Positions 55,069 through 64,000 of a stretch of 64,000 bases of DNA are shown here, piece after piece. This DNA is from an uncultured Saprospiraceae bacterium (GTDB lineage: Bacteria > Bacteroidota > Bacteroidia > Chitinophagales > Saprospiraceae). Both the position numbers and the translations under genes were made by a program. The stretch is taken from positions 1 to 64,000 of the forward strand of contig CALLPI010000004.1 of assembly GCA_938015595.1 (NCBI GenBank), in the 5' to 3' direction. The stretch's first letter is position 1. Each line of letters starts with the position of its first letter. Below the pieces are notes generated by a model. It ran no database searches. It was not told where the DNA came from and saw only the letters and a list, made by a program, of their open reading frames with translations.

Positions 55069-56408
55069 AACTTGGGCACAGCGACAGATTGCCGCAATTG
55101 CTGAAGATAGTCTCTGACATTGCTGAACGACACCACTTTGTCGGCAAACCAGGCGCAAGCAGCAGCAGTTTCGGCTTCGGTGGCGCCTAAGTGTTGCAGG
55201 ATGTTCATCAGGTGCATGCGCATATGCCCGTGCTGTATGCCTGTAGTCACCAATGAACGCACCGCAGCAAAGTTTTGTGCCAGCCCCACTGCAGCCACTA
55301 TCGTCATCAGTTCGGATGCAGACGGATGCCCCAGGATTTCCAATGTCCGGGCAGCCAACGGGTGCAGTTTGGTCAGGCCACCTACTGCGCCAAGCGCCAG
55401 CGGGATATCGAGCTGAAAGCGGAAGACACCCTGCTCAATGGTACAGCGGCTAAGGCTGCGGTATTGCCCGTCGCGGGCGGCGTAGGCGTGAGCGCAGGCT
55501 TCAATAGCGCGAAAGTCATTGGCCGTAGCCAGTACTATGGCATCTACGCCGTTCATAATACCCTTATTATGCGTCACTGCGCGATAGGGGTCTATCTGAG
55601 CAATGCGCACCGCCATGCGAAAGCGCTCAGCCATGGCACGAGCTTCCGTTTCTCGGCCGGGTTCACCCAGGTGGTCCACTGGGCATTCTACCCAGGCGCT
55701 GACCAGACAAGATGGCGTATAGTTGGATAGGATGGACATTATCACCTCTACCTTGCGCTCATTAGCGGGCAGATCGGGGCATTGTTGTATGAAATTTTCC
55801 AGCGAGGTCTCAAACGCCTCCAGCACCGAATTGATGAAGTTGGCGCCCATGGAGTCGCAGGTTTCAAAGCCGGCGCGGAGCTGATACAAGCTGGGTTCCT
55901 GACTGCTAAGGTTCAATAACTCGATATACAAGATACCTCCACCTCGCTTTTCCATGTTGGCCGTAAGGTAGGCAGCATCCTGGCGCAGGCGCTGTTCCAA
56001 CAGCGGAAAAACCCGCTGCAGATGCTCAGGGCAGCCATGCCACAAGAAATGTACCTGGCCCAGCTTGACTGTGCCCAGTACCTTGGAGTGAAATCCGCCT
56101 CGCTCCGCCCAGTATTTAGCTGCGCTGGAGGCCGCCGCCACCACCGAACTCTCCTCTGTGACCATAGGCACGGCGTAAGTCCTACCGTTGATCACAAAAT
56201 TGGGGGCAATACCGTAGGGCAAGTGAAAATTACTGACCGTGTTTTCGCTGAAACTGTCGAGGGTGCGTTGCAAGCGTTCGTCAGCGTGCCAAAAACTGCG
56301 CAACTCCGCATCGGCAGCATCGGCCTGTGCAGTGAAGTTTTGCGTCAGCCAACGCAATTTGTCGGCTTTGGACCACTTGGAAAAACCAGCAACCTTTTTG
56401 TCCTGCAT
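55065..56408 (-). CDS. mvaA: HMG-CoA reductase, class II
   Basis: 447 residues. The motif set ENTVSNFHLPYGIAPNFVIN followed by VPMVTEESSVVAAASSAAK is that of bacterial class II reductases, with the catalytic Glu in TEESS, and NKGIMNGVDAIVLATANDFR around the lysine and cofactor site; a catalytic His lies near the C-terminus (QHGHMRMHL). It converts HMG-CoA to mevalonate. It lies 20 bases after fni and overlaps the GHMP kinase gene. Confidence 0.95.
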   Translation of the reverse strand: MQDKKVAGFSKWSKADKLRWLTQNFTAQADAADAELRSFWHADERLQRTLDSFSENTVSNFHLPYGIAPNFVINGRTYAVPMVTEESSVVAAASSAAKYWAERGGFHSKVLGTVKLGQVHFLWHGCPEHLQRVFPLLEQRLRQDAAYLTANMEKRGGGILYIELLNLSSQEPSLYQLRAGFETCDSMGANFINSVLEAFETSLENFIQQCPDLPANERKVEVIMSILSNYTPSCLVSAWVECPVDHLGEPGRETEARAMAERFRMAVRIAQIDPYRAVTHNKGIMNGVDAIVLATANDFRAIEACAHAYAARDGQYRSLSRCTIEQGVFRFQLDIPLALGAVGGLTKLHPLAARTLEILGHPSASELMTIVAAVGLAQNFAAVRSLVTTGIQHGHMRMHLMNILQHLGATEAETAAACAWFADKVVSFSNVRDYLQQLRQSVAVPKL

Positions 56409-56428
56409 AAAGCGATTTTGAGAGCATT

Positions 56429-57499
56429 TTACTGTTGGATGCGAAGAAAAGCCTGAGCTAGTTCTAGGCCACGCACCTGGGTTTCTACATATTGGCGAAG
56501 CGGCTCATAATCGCCACGCGCATGCTGTAGCAAGGCCGAGGCCTGGCCGTACACCGCAGGCAAGGGCACGCTGCGGATGAGGTAGAAGCCATCCAGGAAA
56601 TGGCGAATGCCACCAGAAATGATGAGGTGGCGACATTGTACGCGGTCGCCCAGCTCGTTGACGAGCGCATTGACCATGGCGGCCATAGATTCCGCCGAAT
56701 GCCCAATGCGTGCCAGGGGTTGATACGCTTCTTGGGCTATAGCGTTGCTGCGCAGCAACTCTAGTAGAGAGAAATTGACCCCGCCAGCAGCGGCAAAATC
56801 CAGAGCTTGCAAAGGCAGTTGCAATAGCCTACGTAGGCTCTCCGGCCCCATCCCCTGGCCTACCTCTTTGACAATTAAGGGTATGGAGAGCCTGTCCACT
56901 AGCTCGACAATGGTGTCAATGGGTGGGCGGGCAAAGCGGTCGCCTTCGGGTTGGAGCCACTCCTGCAGTGGGTTCACGTGTATAATGAGGCCATCGGCGC
57001 GCAATCGGTTTACCATGTCAGTGATGCGCTCCAGTTCATGGCGTAGCAATAGTTGCTCTATCTGGGCGATACCGAGATTGGCATACAGCGGCAGGTCGGT
57101 GCCGATGAGGTCTCGCACATCAAAGTCGGGCAGCGTATCGTTGCTGTATAGCAGCGAGCGGCAGGAACCAAGCCCCATGCCCATACCAAACTCGGCGCAG
57201 GCGCGCGCCAGATTGGCGTTGATGATGCGCGCCCATTCCGTGCCGCCAGTCATACTGGATACCCAGATAGGCACGCGCAAGGTCTTGCCCAGAAAATTGA
57301 AGGGATGCAGGCTACCCGGTGCCGGGTGGGCAGCTAGCAAGGGTTCATAGGTGAAGCGAGCATCCAACTGTTCGCGTTCTACTTTGGAGCGAAAGGCCAA
57401 CTCAATATGATCGCGCTTTCGGGCAGCCGCTGTGGGGTCGTCATCGCCCACTGGCTGCCCAACAGGGCGCCCTTGCTGTTCCTGCTGTTGTATTGACAT
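56429..57499 (-). CDS. fni: Type 2 isopentenyl-diphosphate isomerase
   Basis: 356 residues from ATG at 57499. A longer frame to 57610 crosses the promoter and is rejected. It is an FMN-dependent TIM-barrel enzyme interconverting IPP and DMAPP: RKRDHIELAFRSKVE at the start, FLGKTLRVPIWVSSMTGGT, HVNPLQEWLQPEGD, LIVKEVGQGMGPESL, and AAGGVNFSLLE. It is the first gene of an operon with mvaA and the GHMP kinase. Mevalonate synthesis thus replaces or adds to the MEP route in this organism; HMG-CoA synthase and diphosphomevalonate decarboxylase must lie elsewhere. Confidence 0.93.
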   Translation of the reverse strand: MSIQQQEQQGRPVGQPVGDDDPTAAARKRDHIELAFRSKVEREQLDARFTYEPLLAAHPAPGSLHPFNFLGKTLRVPIWVSSMTGGTEWARIINANLARACAEFGMGMGLGSCRSLLYSNDTLPDFDVRDLIGTDLPLYANLGIAQIEQLLLRHELERITDMVNRLRADGLIIHVNPLQEWLQPEGDRFARPPIDTIVELVDRLSIPLIVKEVGQGMGPESLRRLLQLPLQALDFAAAGGVNFSLLELLRSNAIAQEAYQPLARIGHSAESMAAMVNALVNELGDRVQCRHLIISGGIRHFLDGFYLIRSVPLPAVYGQASALLQHARGDYEPLRQYVETQVRGLELAQAFLRIQQ

Positions 57500-57503
57500 G
57501 CCG

Positions 57504-57534
57504 CAAAGGTAAGATTTTCGGGTATTTTGCCCAA
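57504..57534 (-). promoter_or_regulatory. Consensus promoter abutting the fni start codon
   Basis: On the minus strand TTG (57534-57532), 20 bases, then TACCTTTG (57511-57504). The ATG at 57499 is four bases later, so the mevalonate operon mRNA should be leaderless. Confidence 0.75.
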
Positions 57535-57959
57535 CCTTGCAATGGAACAGGGAAGGGGGAAATAAGTTCTGAAGGAGGGCGTCAAGTAAGGTTCTACTGA
57601 AAAGCAGCAAAGCGTTTTCACTGAAATTAGGGCCTTGTATGATGAGTTGTGCTCAACTTCTTCTTTTTACGGCTCCTGAAATGCGCCTCTCTCGGCCAAC
57701 CGCAGGCGAGCGAGATATCTGCTACAAAAAGGCCAGCAAGGATAACAGTTGCACTTACCACCAATTAATACCAACAAATACACAAGCTAAAACCTGGTAA
57801 AGAATATGATTGTTACAATCTCTAAGACTGAACAGACAATCTGTACGAAATAAGAACATCGGACGCACAACAGCCGTCTGCCAAAATGAAGGCAGAAGTG
57901 GTTGTACAAAGTGCTCTCGTTCTATTGTTTGTGCTTGGTAATATTAGTCAGATTCAATA
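57535..57959. other. Divergent intergenic region without a gene
   Basis: About 425 bases between the mevalonate operon promoter and dinB. It is AT-richer than its surroundings. I find no open frame with a recognisable product, no tRNA, no hairpin of note and no full TAnnTTTG element in front of dinB. A damage-response operator for dinB may lie here but I cannot recognise it. Confidence 0.4.
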
Positions 57960-59075
57960 ATGAGGCCCAATTCTACAGAGCGCAAAATCATCCATATAGA
58001 TATGGATGCCTTCTTTGCTTCTGTGGAACAGCGCGACCGCCCGGAGTTGCAAGGCCTACCCGTAGCAGTAGGCGGGGCGGGAAGGCGCGGCGTAGTGGCC
58101 TCGGCCAGCTATGAGGCCCGGCGGTATGGTGTACGCTCGGCTATGCCCGGCAGCAAGGCCCGGCAACTTTGCCCCGAGTTGATCTTCGTGGCGCCCCGCT
58201 TTGAAGTGTATCAGGCCATATCCCGCCAGATTCGCCAGATTTTTCTGGATTACACGCCACTCGTAGAACCGCTCTCACTCGACGAAGCTTACCTTGACGT
58301 GAGCGAAGACCTGCGCGGCATAGGCTCGGCTACGCTCATTGCCCGCGAAATCCTGCAGCGCATCCAGGCCGAAACAAGGCTGACGGCATCGGCAGGGGTA
58401 TCATTCAACAAGTTCCTGGCCAAGATAGCCTCCGGCATGCGCAAACCCAACGGCATGACCATTATCACACCAGCAGAAGCCCCTGCATTTTTGGACAGTC
58501 TGCCTATCGGAAAATTTCACGGCATTGGCAAAGCCACTGAGCAACGCATGAAGGCATTAGGCATTCAATACGGCCGCGACCTGAAGCAGTACCCGGCCGA
58601 AGCCCTGGCGCAGCACTTCGGCAAAGCCGGCCTGCACTATTATTGCATAGTGCACGCCGACGATCGCCGACCGGTCAACCCTCATCGCGTGCGAAAATCC
58701 ATGGGTGCTGAGCGCACTTTTGCCGAAGACTTGTACACCCCAGACGACATGAAGGCCCAGTTGGCTCTGCTGGCAGACAAGGTGTACACCCATTTGAGCA
58801 AGTACCAGAACTACGGCCGCACCGTAACGCTCAAAATTAAAACCCCCGACTTCAAACTCTACACTCGCAGCAAGAGCTACAGCCACGATCTTACTGAGGC
58901 CTCCGCTATTTACGAGGCAGCCTGCGAACTACTAAACCAACATCTGCACCTATGCAAAACTGTGCGTCTGCTGGGCATCACCGTGTCTAACCTGGAGGGA
59001 GCGCGCGTGCGGGATGGCGTGCAGTTGAGTTTTGATTTTCACGATGTTATCATTAAGTCATCGAAGAAGATATAG
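57960..59075 (+). CDS. dinB: DNA polymerase IV (Y family)
   Basis: 371 residues. The catalytic motifs IIHIDMDAFFASVEQRD and EPLSLDEAYLDVSED provide the metal-binding Asp and Glu residues; the palm is followed by helix-hairpin-helix motifs (GKFHGIGKATEQRMKALGI) and the little-finger domain. Ends without an obvious clamp-binding tail beyond VQLSFDF, which itself resembles a clamp motif (QLxLF). It performs error-prone bypass of damaged bases. The start ATG at 57960 follows a 460-base gap. Confidence 0.95.
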   Translation: MRPNSTERKIIHIDMDAFFASVEQRDRPELQGLPVAVGGAGRRGVVASASYEARRYGVRSAMPGSKARQLCPELIFVAPRFEVYQAISRQIRQIFLDYTPLVEPLSLDEAYLDVSEDLRGIGSATLIAREILQRIQAETRLTASAGVSFNKFLAKIASGMRKPNGMTIITPAEAPAFLDSLPIGKFHGIGKATEQRMKALGIQYGRDLKQYPAEALAQHFGKAGLHYYCIVHADDRRPVNPHRVRKSMGAERTFAEDLYTPDDMKAQLALLADKVYTHLSKYQNYGRTVTLKIKTPDFKLYTRSKSYSHDLTEASAIYEAACELLNQHLHLCKTVRLLGITVSNLEGARVRDGVQLSFDFHDVIIKSSKKI

Positions 59076-59133
59076 CTGTGCCCAATTCCTTGCCCCGCAA
59101 CCTCCTCCTATTCATCAACCGACTTTTGGTCAG

Positions 59134-60582
59134 TTAAAACTCAGCATTTTTAGGCGTACGCGGGAAGGGGATCACATCCCGGATATTGCCCATACCAGTG
59201 ATAAACTGCACCATGCGCTCGAAGCCAAGCCCAAAGCCGGCATGCGGTGCACCACCAAACTTGCGCAACTCTAGGTACCACCATAGTTCTTCCTCGGGTA
59301 TGCCCACTTCGCGAATGCGCTGCAGCAGCACATCATGGCGCTCCTCGCGCTGCGAGCCGCCAATAACCTCGCCGATGCCAGGGAAGAGTACGTCCATAGC
59401 AGCTACAGTACAACCGGGTTCGTCAGGATGAGGGTCGTTAAGGCGCATGTAGAAGGCTTTGATAGCTTGGGGGTAGTTGCGCACGATGACGGGCTTTTTA
59501 AACTCCTTCTCCACCAGGTAGCGCTCGTGCTCGGCCTGGAGATCACGCCCCCACTCCACCGGAAACTCAAACTGGCCTTTTTTATAGGGCTTAGAGTTTT
59601 GCAGCAGGCGTATGGCTTCAGTATAGGTAATACGCTCGAAGTTATTGTCCACTACAAAATGAAGTTGCTCCAACAGCCCCATGGGGCGGCGCTTGTCGGC
59701 GGGCAGGTTTTTCTCCTCCTCGCGCAGGCGGGCGTCGAGCACAGCCAGATCGTCGGCATAATACTCCAAGACGTAGCGAATGAGATACTTACAGAAGTCT
59801 TCGGCCAAGTCCATATTGTCGTAGATGTCGTAGAAAGCCATTTCCGGCTCAATCATCCAGAACTCCGCCAGGTGGCGGGGCGTGTTGGAGTTTTCCGCAC
59901 GGAAGGTAGGCCCGAAAGTATAAACTTTACCCAAGGCCAGGGCGCCGATTTCGGCCTGCAACTGGCCGGATACGGTCAGATTAGTGGAACGACCGAAGAA
60001 ATCTTCCTTCCAGTCAATTTCACCGGATTCGGTGCGGGGCAAGTGGTTGAGGTCAAGGGTAGTGACGCGAAACATCTCGCCAGCGCCTTCAGCATCGCTT
60101 CCGGTAATGATAGGGCTGTGCAGATAGTAGAAGCCGAGGTCGTTGTAGTATTTATGAATAGCATAAGCCACTGCATGGCGAATGCGAAATACGGCACCAA
60201 AAGTATTGGTACGAGGCCGAAAATGCGCTTTCGTGCGCAAGAACTCCATCGTCTGGCGCTTGGGCTGCAGGGGATATTCTTCAGGATTGCACTCACCGAG
60301 TATGTGTACTTCATCGGCTACCAGCTCTACAGCCTGACCGCTGCCTAGCGACTCGGCCAGCGTGCCCTTGGCGGCAATGCAGGCATGGAAGTTGATTTTG
60401 CGCAGGATGCCCTCTGGTAGTTTATCTGCATCTACCACCACCTGGAGGTTGTGAGGGGTAGAACCGTCGTTGAGGGCAATGAAGCGATTATTGCGAAAAG
60501 CGCGTACCCAGCCTTTGACCAGCACGGCGCTACCTAGAGCCGGGGCTTTGAGGACATCTTTGATTTCAGTTCTACTTTTCAT
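59134..60582 (-). CDS. asnS: Asparaginyl-tRNA synthetase
   Basis: 482 residues. An N-terminal OB anticodon domain (about 1-110; [20 protein letters not shown]) is followed by the class II catalytic domain: motif 2 [20 protein letters not shown] and motif 3 [20 protein letters not shown]. The AsnS rather than AspS identity follows from the family pattern (GIPFPRTP-like end [12 protein letters not shown]). Transcribed on the minus strand, converging with dinB. Confidence 0.96.
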   Translation of the reverse strand: MKSRTEIKDVLKAPALGSAVLVKGWVRAFRNNRFIALNDGSTPHNLQVVVDADKLPEGILRKINFHACIAAKGTLAESLGSGQAVELVADEVHILGECNPEEYPLQPKRQTMEFLRTKAHFRPRTNTFGAVFRIRHAVAYAIHKYYNDLGFYYLHSPIITGSDAEGAGEMFRVTTLDLNHLPRTESGEIDWKEDFFGRSTNLTVSGQLQAEIGALALGKVYTFGPTFRAENSNTPRHLAEFWMIEPEMAFYDIYDNMDLAEDFCKYLIRYVLEYYADDLAVLDARLREEEKNLPADKRRPMGLLEQLHFVVDNNFERITYTEAIRLLQNSKPYKKGQFEFPVEWGRDLQAEHERYLVEKEFKKPVIVRNYPQAIKAFYMRLNDPHPDEPGCTVAAMDVLFPGIGEVIGGSQREERHDVLLQRIREVGIPEEELWWYLELRKFGGAPHAGFGLGFERMVQFITGMGNIRDVIPFPRTPKNAEF

Positions 60583-60697
60583 GTGTCTGAAGGTGTTACA
60601 AAACAGGCGGCGAAGTTACGCACTTTTTACAGGTGTCGGCATGGCTTGCTGTATTTCAGGAAAAAGTAACCTCCCCTACGAGACCTTGCGATGCGCA

Positions 60698-61351
60698 CTA
60701 CGCTTCAAACACAAGTACTGCTTGATAAAAACGCATACCGGCTTGGAAATATCGCTCCCACACTGGCACGAAACCCTGGCTGCGCAGCAGGCGGTCGGTA
60801 TCGCGTGTGAGGTGGCAGCCTTCAGCCAGAGGTTTCCACACTGGTTCTATGGCATGTTGGAAGACGCGTCCTACGAGGCGCGGTGAGCCGATGTGCTCCA
60901 GTACCAGCAAGCGCCCACCGGGTTTGAGCCAGTTTTTCACTCGGCACACGGCCTGCTCAGGGTCAGGTATAGTACAGAGCACCAGGGTAAAAACGACAGC
61001 GTCTAGCCCCTGGGTGGGGATATGGGCCTCCAATGCGTCATCGCCGATGCCAGCATGCACCAACTTAATAGTAGCTCGCGGAGCATATTGCTCAAGTTTT
61101 TGCACGGCCTTTTGCAGCATGGGGGCGGAGGGTTCACAGGCCAATACCTGCACCTCCGGCGGGTACAATAGAAAATTTGCCCCTGTACCGGCGCCTACTT
61201 CCAGCACCTGACCGCTGGAAAGTTCCCGAAACAATTCTTGCCGCCGGTGCCACAGCACTTGCTGCTCAAAGCGACGCATGACAGGGTCATACGCTGCCGC
61301 AAATATCTTGGCATACCAAGAAGTATGTAGTGGTTTGTGGTTCATACGCAT
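60698..61351 (-). CDS. Class I SAM-dependent methyltransferase
   Basis: 217 residues from ATG at 61351 (ATG at 61345 also possible); a longer frame runs into the aat gene. SAM-binding motif I VLEVGAGTGANFLLY, motif II-like VQVLACEPSAPML, and FTLVLCTIPDPEQAVC followed by KPGGRLLVLEH are typical of UbiE/Methyltransf_11 members such as PMT-like or quinone methylases. The substrate is unknown. It begins two bases after the aat stop, so the two genes are an operon. Confidence 0.85.
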   Translation of the reverse strand: MRMNHKPLHTSWYAKIFAAAYDPVMRRFEQQVLWHRRQELFRELSSGQVLEVGAGTGANFLLYPPEVQVLACEPSAPMLQKAVQKLEQYAPRATIKLVHAGIGDDALEAHIPTQGLDAVVFTLVLCTIPDPEQAVCRVKNWLKPGGRLLVLEHIGSPRLVGRVFQHAIEPVWKPLAEGCHLTRDTDRLLRSQGFVPVWERYFQAGMRFYQAVLVFEA

Positions 61352-61353
61352 TT

Positions 61354-62070
61354 TTATTCCAGGCGTTCTAATTGCTGAAACACCGGCATTTGCCCCCAAT
61401 TACCAGTCCAATCGGGTAGCGCGACGTATTCCTGCAGGTGCTTGATGAACTCCCGGCGCGGTATGGCTCTGGCGCCAAGCGATGCCAGATGGCGGGTTTC
61501 TTGCTGGCAGTCAATGAGTCGGAAGCCCAGCTTTTGGAGGCGTTTTACCAGGGCTATGAACCCAAACTTGGAGGCGTTGCTCGCGTAAGTAAACATGGAC
61601 TCTCCAAAAAATACCGCCCCCATTGCTACGCCATATAGCCCGCCCACAAGTTGCCCGGCCTCATTCCATACCTCCACTGAGTGCGCATAGCCCAACTGGT
61701 GCAGCCCGTGGTAAGCCGCAATCATATCGCCGGTAATCCAGGTACCTCGCTGGCCAGACCTATACTGTTGGGCACAAGCACGCATGACTGCCTCGAAGCA
61801 TGTGTCTAAGCTAATGGTAAAGCGACGCTGGTTGAAGTACGGCCTCATGCTACGAGCTACCTTCAACTCTTGCGGAAAAAGCACGAAGCGCGGGTCGGGC
61901 GACCACCACAAGATAGGCTCATCGGCATTGAACCACGGAAAAATACCCTTGCGATAGGCCAACAGCAGCCGGGCTGGCGAGAGGTCGCCCCCAACAGCCA
62001 CTATGCCGCTGCTGTCGTAGTGCTCTACATCAGGAAACCACAGGCGCTGATCAAGCCATACTACCGCCAT
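61354..62070 (-). CDS. aat: Leucyl/phenylalanyl-tRNA-protein transferase
   Basis: 238 residues. It attaches Leu or Phe to N-terminal Lys/Arg of proteins, marking them for ClpS/ClpAP decay. Characteristic segments: FPWFNADEPILWWSPDPRFV, GTWITGDMIAAYHGLHQLGY, HSVEVWNEAGQLVGGLYGVA and FFGESMFTYASNASKFGF. Full family length. Two TTTTCCACA sites lie directly upstream of the start (62077-62085 and 62089-62097). Confidence 0.95.
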   Translation of the reverse strand: MAVVWLDQRLWFPDVEHYDSSGIVAVGGDLSPARLLLAYRKGIFPWFNADEPILWWSPDPRFVLFPQELKVARSMRPYFNQRRFTISLDTCFEAVMRACAQQYRSGQRGTWITGDMIAAYHGLHQLGYAHSVEVWNEAGQLVGGLYGVAMGAVFFGESMFTYASNASKFGFIALVKRLQKLGFRLIDCQQETRHLASLGARAIPRREFIKHLQEYVALPDWTGNWGQMPVFQQLERLE

Positions 62071-62117
62071 AAAAAGTTTTCCACAGGTTTTTCCACAATA
62101 TTAGATATTGTATGTGC

Positions 62118-63188
62118 CTAACGTACTTGAAAATACACGTAAATCCAAATGGTTAGTAAGGCTACTGCACCTGCCTGGTGCCACACCCCTAAGCCTACAG
62201 GTACCGTGCCTATACAGTTCACTACGGTAATAATACCCAACAGCACTTGCATCAACAGGCAGGCTAAGAAAAGCCACAGGCCGATACGAAGCGTTGGTGT
62301 CTGCGCCAAGGGTAAAGCTTTGAAAACATACCACAACCCTATGATTGTCAATACATAAGCTACAGTTCGATGTAATACCTGCACCAATGCGCTCATGAAT
62401 GGGCCGCTGTCGTAGTGCACAAAGTTGTAAGCATTCCACTGTCTGGCATCCCATAGCAGAGCGGGAATCAATTCACCGTGCATGTCGGGCCATGTAGGGT
62501 ACAACAAGCCCGCTTTCATACCTGACATCATACCGCCCAGAGCTATCTGCAGCGCGATGAGTACCGAAAGTACACCACCCCATTTTTTTAATAATGGTAT
62601 GTGGAAAAACTGTGAAGAAGGTGGAAATACCCGCAGAAAAGTCCACCATAAATATACATATACCACCAAAGCCAAAGATAAGTGCAATGTGAGCTTGTAG
62701 GCATTCACCCAAGGGCGATTGACCAGGCCGCTGGCTACCATGATCCACCCAAAGGTGGCTACCAGCGCTGCCAACAGCACGGTAATACCTAGCCGCCGCA
62801 TGAGGGCTGGTTCAATGGCGCCTTTTCGCCAAAAGAACAAGAAGGGGATCAAAAATACAAACCCCATGCTGCGTGCCCACAGCCGGTGGATATACTCCCA
62901 AAAGTAGATGAACTTGAACTCGCTCATACTCATCCCGTGGTTGAGCTTCTGATACTGGGGCGTGGCCTTGTACAGATCAAAAGCCACCTCCCACTGCTTG
63001 GCATTCATAGGCGGGATAGTCCCCATCACAATCTCCCATTTGGTGATGGAAAGGCCCGACCCGGTGAGCCGCGTAATGCCACCTACCACAATCTGGATAA
63101 ATATCATCATCAGCCCAATCAAAAGCCAGGCACGTAGGGCTTTGCGATACGGGCGGTCATTGGAAGAGGTCAGCGTATGCGTTTGCAT
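62118..63188 (-). CDS. ctaA: Heme A synthase
   Basis: 356 residues with eight membrane helices in two four-helix halves. Heme-ligand histidines: EYIHRLWARSMG, LTLHLSLALVVY, VLHRTVAYVL and VWHQAGAVAL. The opening VVGGITRLTGSGLSITKWEI is the COX15/CtaA signature, and the absence of the paired extracellular cysteines points to the proteobacterial/mitochondrial type. It oxidises heme O to heme A for cytochrome aa3 oxidases, implying aerobic respiration. No ctaB or oxidase gene is adjacent. Confidence 0.95.
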   Translation of the reverse strand: MQTHTLTSSNDRPYRKALRAWLLIGLMMIFIQIVVGGITRLTGSGLSITKWEIVMGTIPPMNAKQWEVAFDLYKATPQYQKLNHGMSMSEFKFIYFWEYIHRLWARSMGFVFLIPFLFFWRKGAIEPALMRRLGITVLLAALVATFGWIMVASGLVNRPWVNAYKLTLHLSLALVVYVYLWWTFLRVFPPSSQFFHIPLLKKWGGVLSVLIALQIALGGMMSGMKAGLLYPTWPDMHGELIPALLWDARQWNAYNFVHYDSGPFMSALVQVLHRTVAYVLTIIGLWYVFKALPLAQTPTLRIGLWLFLACLLMQVLLGIITVVNCIGTVPVGLGVWHQAGAVALLTIWIYVYFQVR

Positions 63189-63252
63189 CGTCTCTTTTTT
63201 TTATCTGCAGGTGCCAGCTGGTGCACTGGCAATTCTTTTACAGGCAGGAAAA

Positions 63253-63260
63253 CAAAAGTA
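63253..63260 (-). promoter_or_regulatory. TAnnTTTG -7 promoter box for ctaA
   Basis: Minus strand TACTTTTG, 65 bases before the ctaA ATG at 63188. Full -7 match; no clear -33 element. Confidence 0.5.
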
Positions 63261-63757
63261 AGGGCTTTTGTTCAGCCGAAGAACGATTTGCACACATTCT
63301 CCACTTTAGGTTATAAGAATATAAAAAAAATTTTTTTTTATTTCGTTTCATTATTAGGCTTGTGTATTTGTAGAAAACTTTTTGCCCTGAAATTTTTACC
63401 ATCTATTTTCCATATATTCAGGAAGGTTTTCCACACGCATTTGTGCATGTACAGTAATTGTTTTCAGCCGCTTAGGCCTTTTTCCACAGCTTGTGGAAGG
63501 GGTTGCCTGTATTCCTACACATTTAGGCTATGCTCTATGTTATGTTAATTTTGTGTGAAGAGTACATCCATTATTCCACATTACTCCGTGTGCTTATTGT
63601 TGTGATTTTGTAGAGCCAAGCCCGAATCTGGAAAGATGTGGATAAATCACGCATTTTATACAGGGTATCCCACAGCCTGTGTGCAAATCGCAGGGTACAA
63701 ATCCAGTTAATTATATAATTAATTTTTTGATATATTTATTTGTTCGCCATTTTGTAG
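63261..63757. other. AT-rich intergenic region with DnaA-box-like sites
   Basis: About 500 bases without a gene. It contains TTTTCCACA at 63427-63435 and 63480-63488, and a perfect TTATCCACA on the minus strand at 63637-63645; all fit the DnaA consensus TTWTNCACA. TATTCCACA (63572-63580) is one base off. A/T-only tracts lie at about 63318-63342 and 63708-63728. A 7-base inverted repeat TTCCACA-GCT-TGTGGAA is at 63482-63498. Two more TTTTCCACA sites lie beyond ctaA. This is compatible with a replication origin or a DnaA-regulated promoter; dnaA is not in the window. Confidence 0.45.
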
Positions 63758-63765
63758 TACATTTG
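63758..63765 (+). promoter_or_regulatory. TAnnTTTG -7 promoter box for the last gene
   Basis: TACATTTG at 63758-63765, 115 bases before the ATG at 63880. The leader contains an imperfect hairpin with arms GAGGCT (63772-63777) and AGCCTC (63796-63801). Confidence 0.5.
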
Positions 63766-63879
63766 CAGCATGAGGCTATTGTTATTGAGCGATAAAGCCT
63801 CGGTATAAAAAAAATCTGGTACGGTATTTGCCTGTCTTTTTACAGGTACTAATGCCGTAAACACGATCAAAACATAACC

Positions 63880-64000
63880 ATGAGAAAGCAAAAAATAGAA
63901 AGCGTTGTACTGACCAACGGGCCAGGTGACGTATCACTCGACTACTCCGAACTGCGAAAGGCTGTACTAGTGCTCAGGGCCGTCAACCACCGGCTGCGCC
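63880..64000 (+). CDS. Start of a possible ArsR-type winged-helix regulator
   Basis: The first 40 codons of a gene that runs off the right edge, from ATG at 63880. The visible end, LRKAVLVLRAVNHRLR, resembles the first helix of ArsR/SmtB-type winged-helix proteins, where a short Leu/Ala-rich helix is followed by N/D-H-x-x-R. The preceding 20 residues show no metal motif. With so little sequence this is a tentative family call. Confidence 0.4.
   Translation, partial: MRKQKIESVVLTNGPGDVSLDYSELRKAVLVLRAVNHRLR

Noticed and set aside
63772-63801. Hairpin GAGGCT/AGCCTC before the last gene as a terminator or riboswitch
   Set aside because: Six pairs with an 18-base loop, followed by A rather than T on the plus strand; too weak to call.

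Overview
The window is chromosomal DNA from a member of the Bacteroidota, probably Saprospiraceae or a relative (lineage inferred, not searched). The evidence is type IX secretion parts (PorZ-like and PorW/SprE-like proteins and a cargo protein with a C-terminal sorting domain), many genes preceded by the Bacteroidota -7 element TAnnTTTG, almost no Shine-Dalgarno sites, and Bacteroidota-type gene content such as a ZapA/RNase Y/PheT cluster, a GYDIA-type GHMP kinase and ECF sigma factors paired with membrane/beta-barrel proteins. Density is high, about 48 genes, with no rRNA, tRNA, CRISPR or insertion sequence seen.

Layout. 1-5.5 kb: the start of a secreted papain-like protease, a small membrane protein, a sigma-54-type response regulator without a DNA-binding domain, a PepSY-like lipoprotein, and an ECF sigma factor followed by a TM-plus-barrel protein. 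5.8-13.4 kb: a conserved hypothetical, RNase R, GuaB, ComM, a small barrel protein and a T9SS cargo protein. 13.6-19.8 kb: PorZ, an alpha/beta hydrolase, two small charged secreted proteins and RpoN. 19.8-30.8 kb, all on the minus strand: a LuxC-like acyl-CoA reductase, RluD, an S8 protease with a SPOR domain, a 1245-residue protein with two D-Ala-D-Ala-ligase units, a membrane segment and PASTA repeats, and PorW. 31.8-36.5 kb: a Mn/Zn/Fe ABC importer whose permease is fused to a DtxR/MntR-type regulator, behind a second, free-standing DtxR-type regulator; two copies of a GTTAG-N6-CTAAC palindrome lie here. 36.6-46 kb: M16 peptidase, Nudix hydrolase, a HEXXH-propeller-Omp85 fusion, kynureninase and UvrA. 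46-51.6 kb: RNase Y, ZapA, a coiled-coil partner, PheT and an ECF sigma factor, all in one direction. 51.8-57.5 kb: an XRE regulator, a thioredoxin-SPOR fusion, a CarboxypepD_reg-like protein and a mevalonate operon (Fni, HMG-CoA reductase, GHMP kinase). 58-64 kb: DinB, AsnS, a methyltransferase, Aat and CtaA, then an AT-rich intergenic stretch with DnaA-box-like sites and the start of a possible ArsR-type regulator.

Themes. Several proteins join modules that are usually separate: ligase-ligase-TM-PASTA, permease-regulator, protease-propeller-barrel, subtilase-SPOR and thioredoxin-SPOR. Many of them concern the cell envelope. The strongest candidate for something new is the membrane-tethered double ligase with PASTA domains, which on its domain order would couple peptidoglycan precursor synthesis to an extracytoplasmic wall sensor. 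At three genes (guaB, fni and the alpha/beta hydrolase) the promoter -7 box sits 3-4 bases before the start codon, which predicts leaderless mRNAs.
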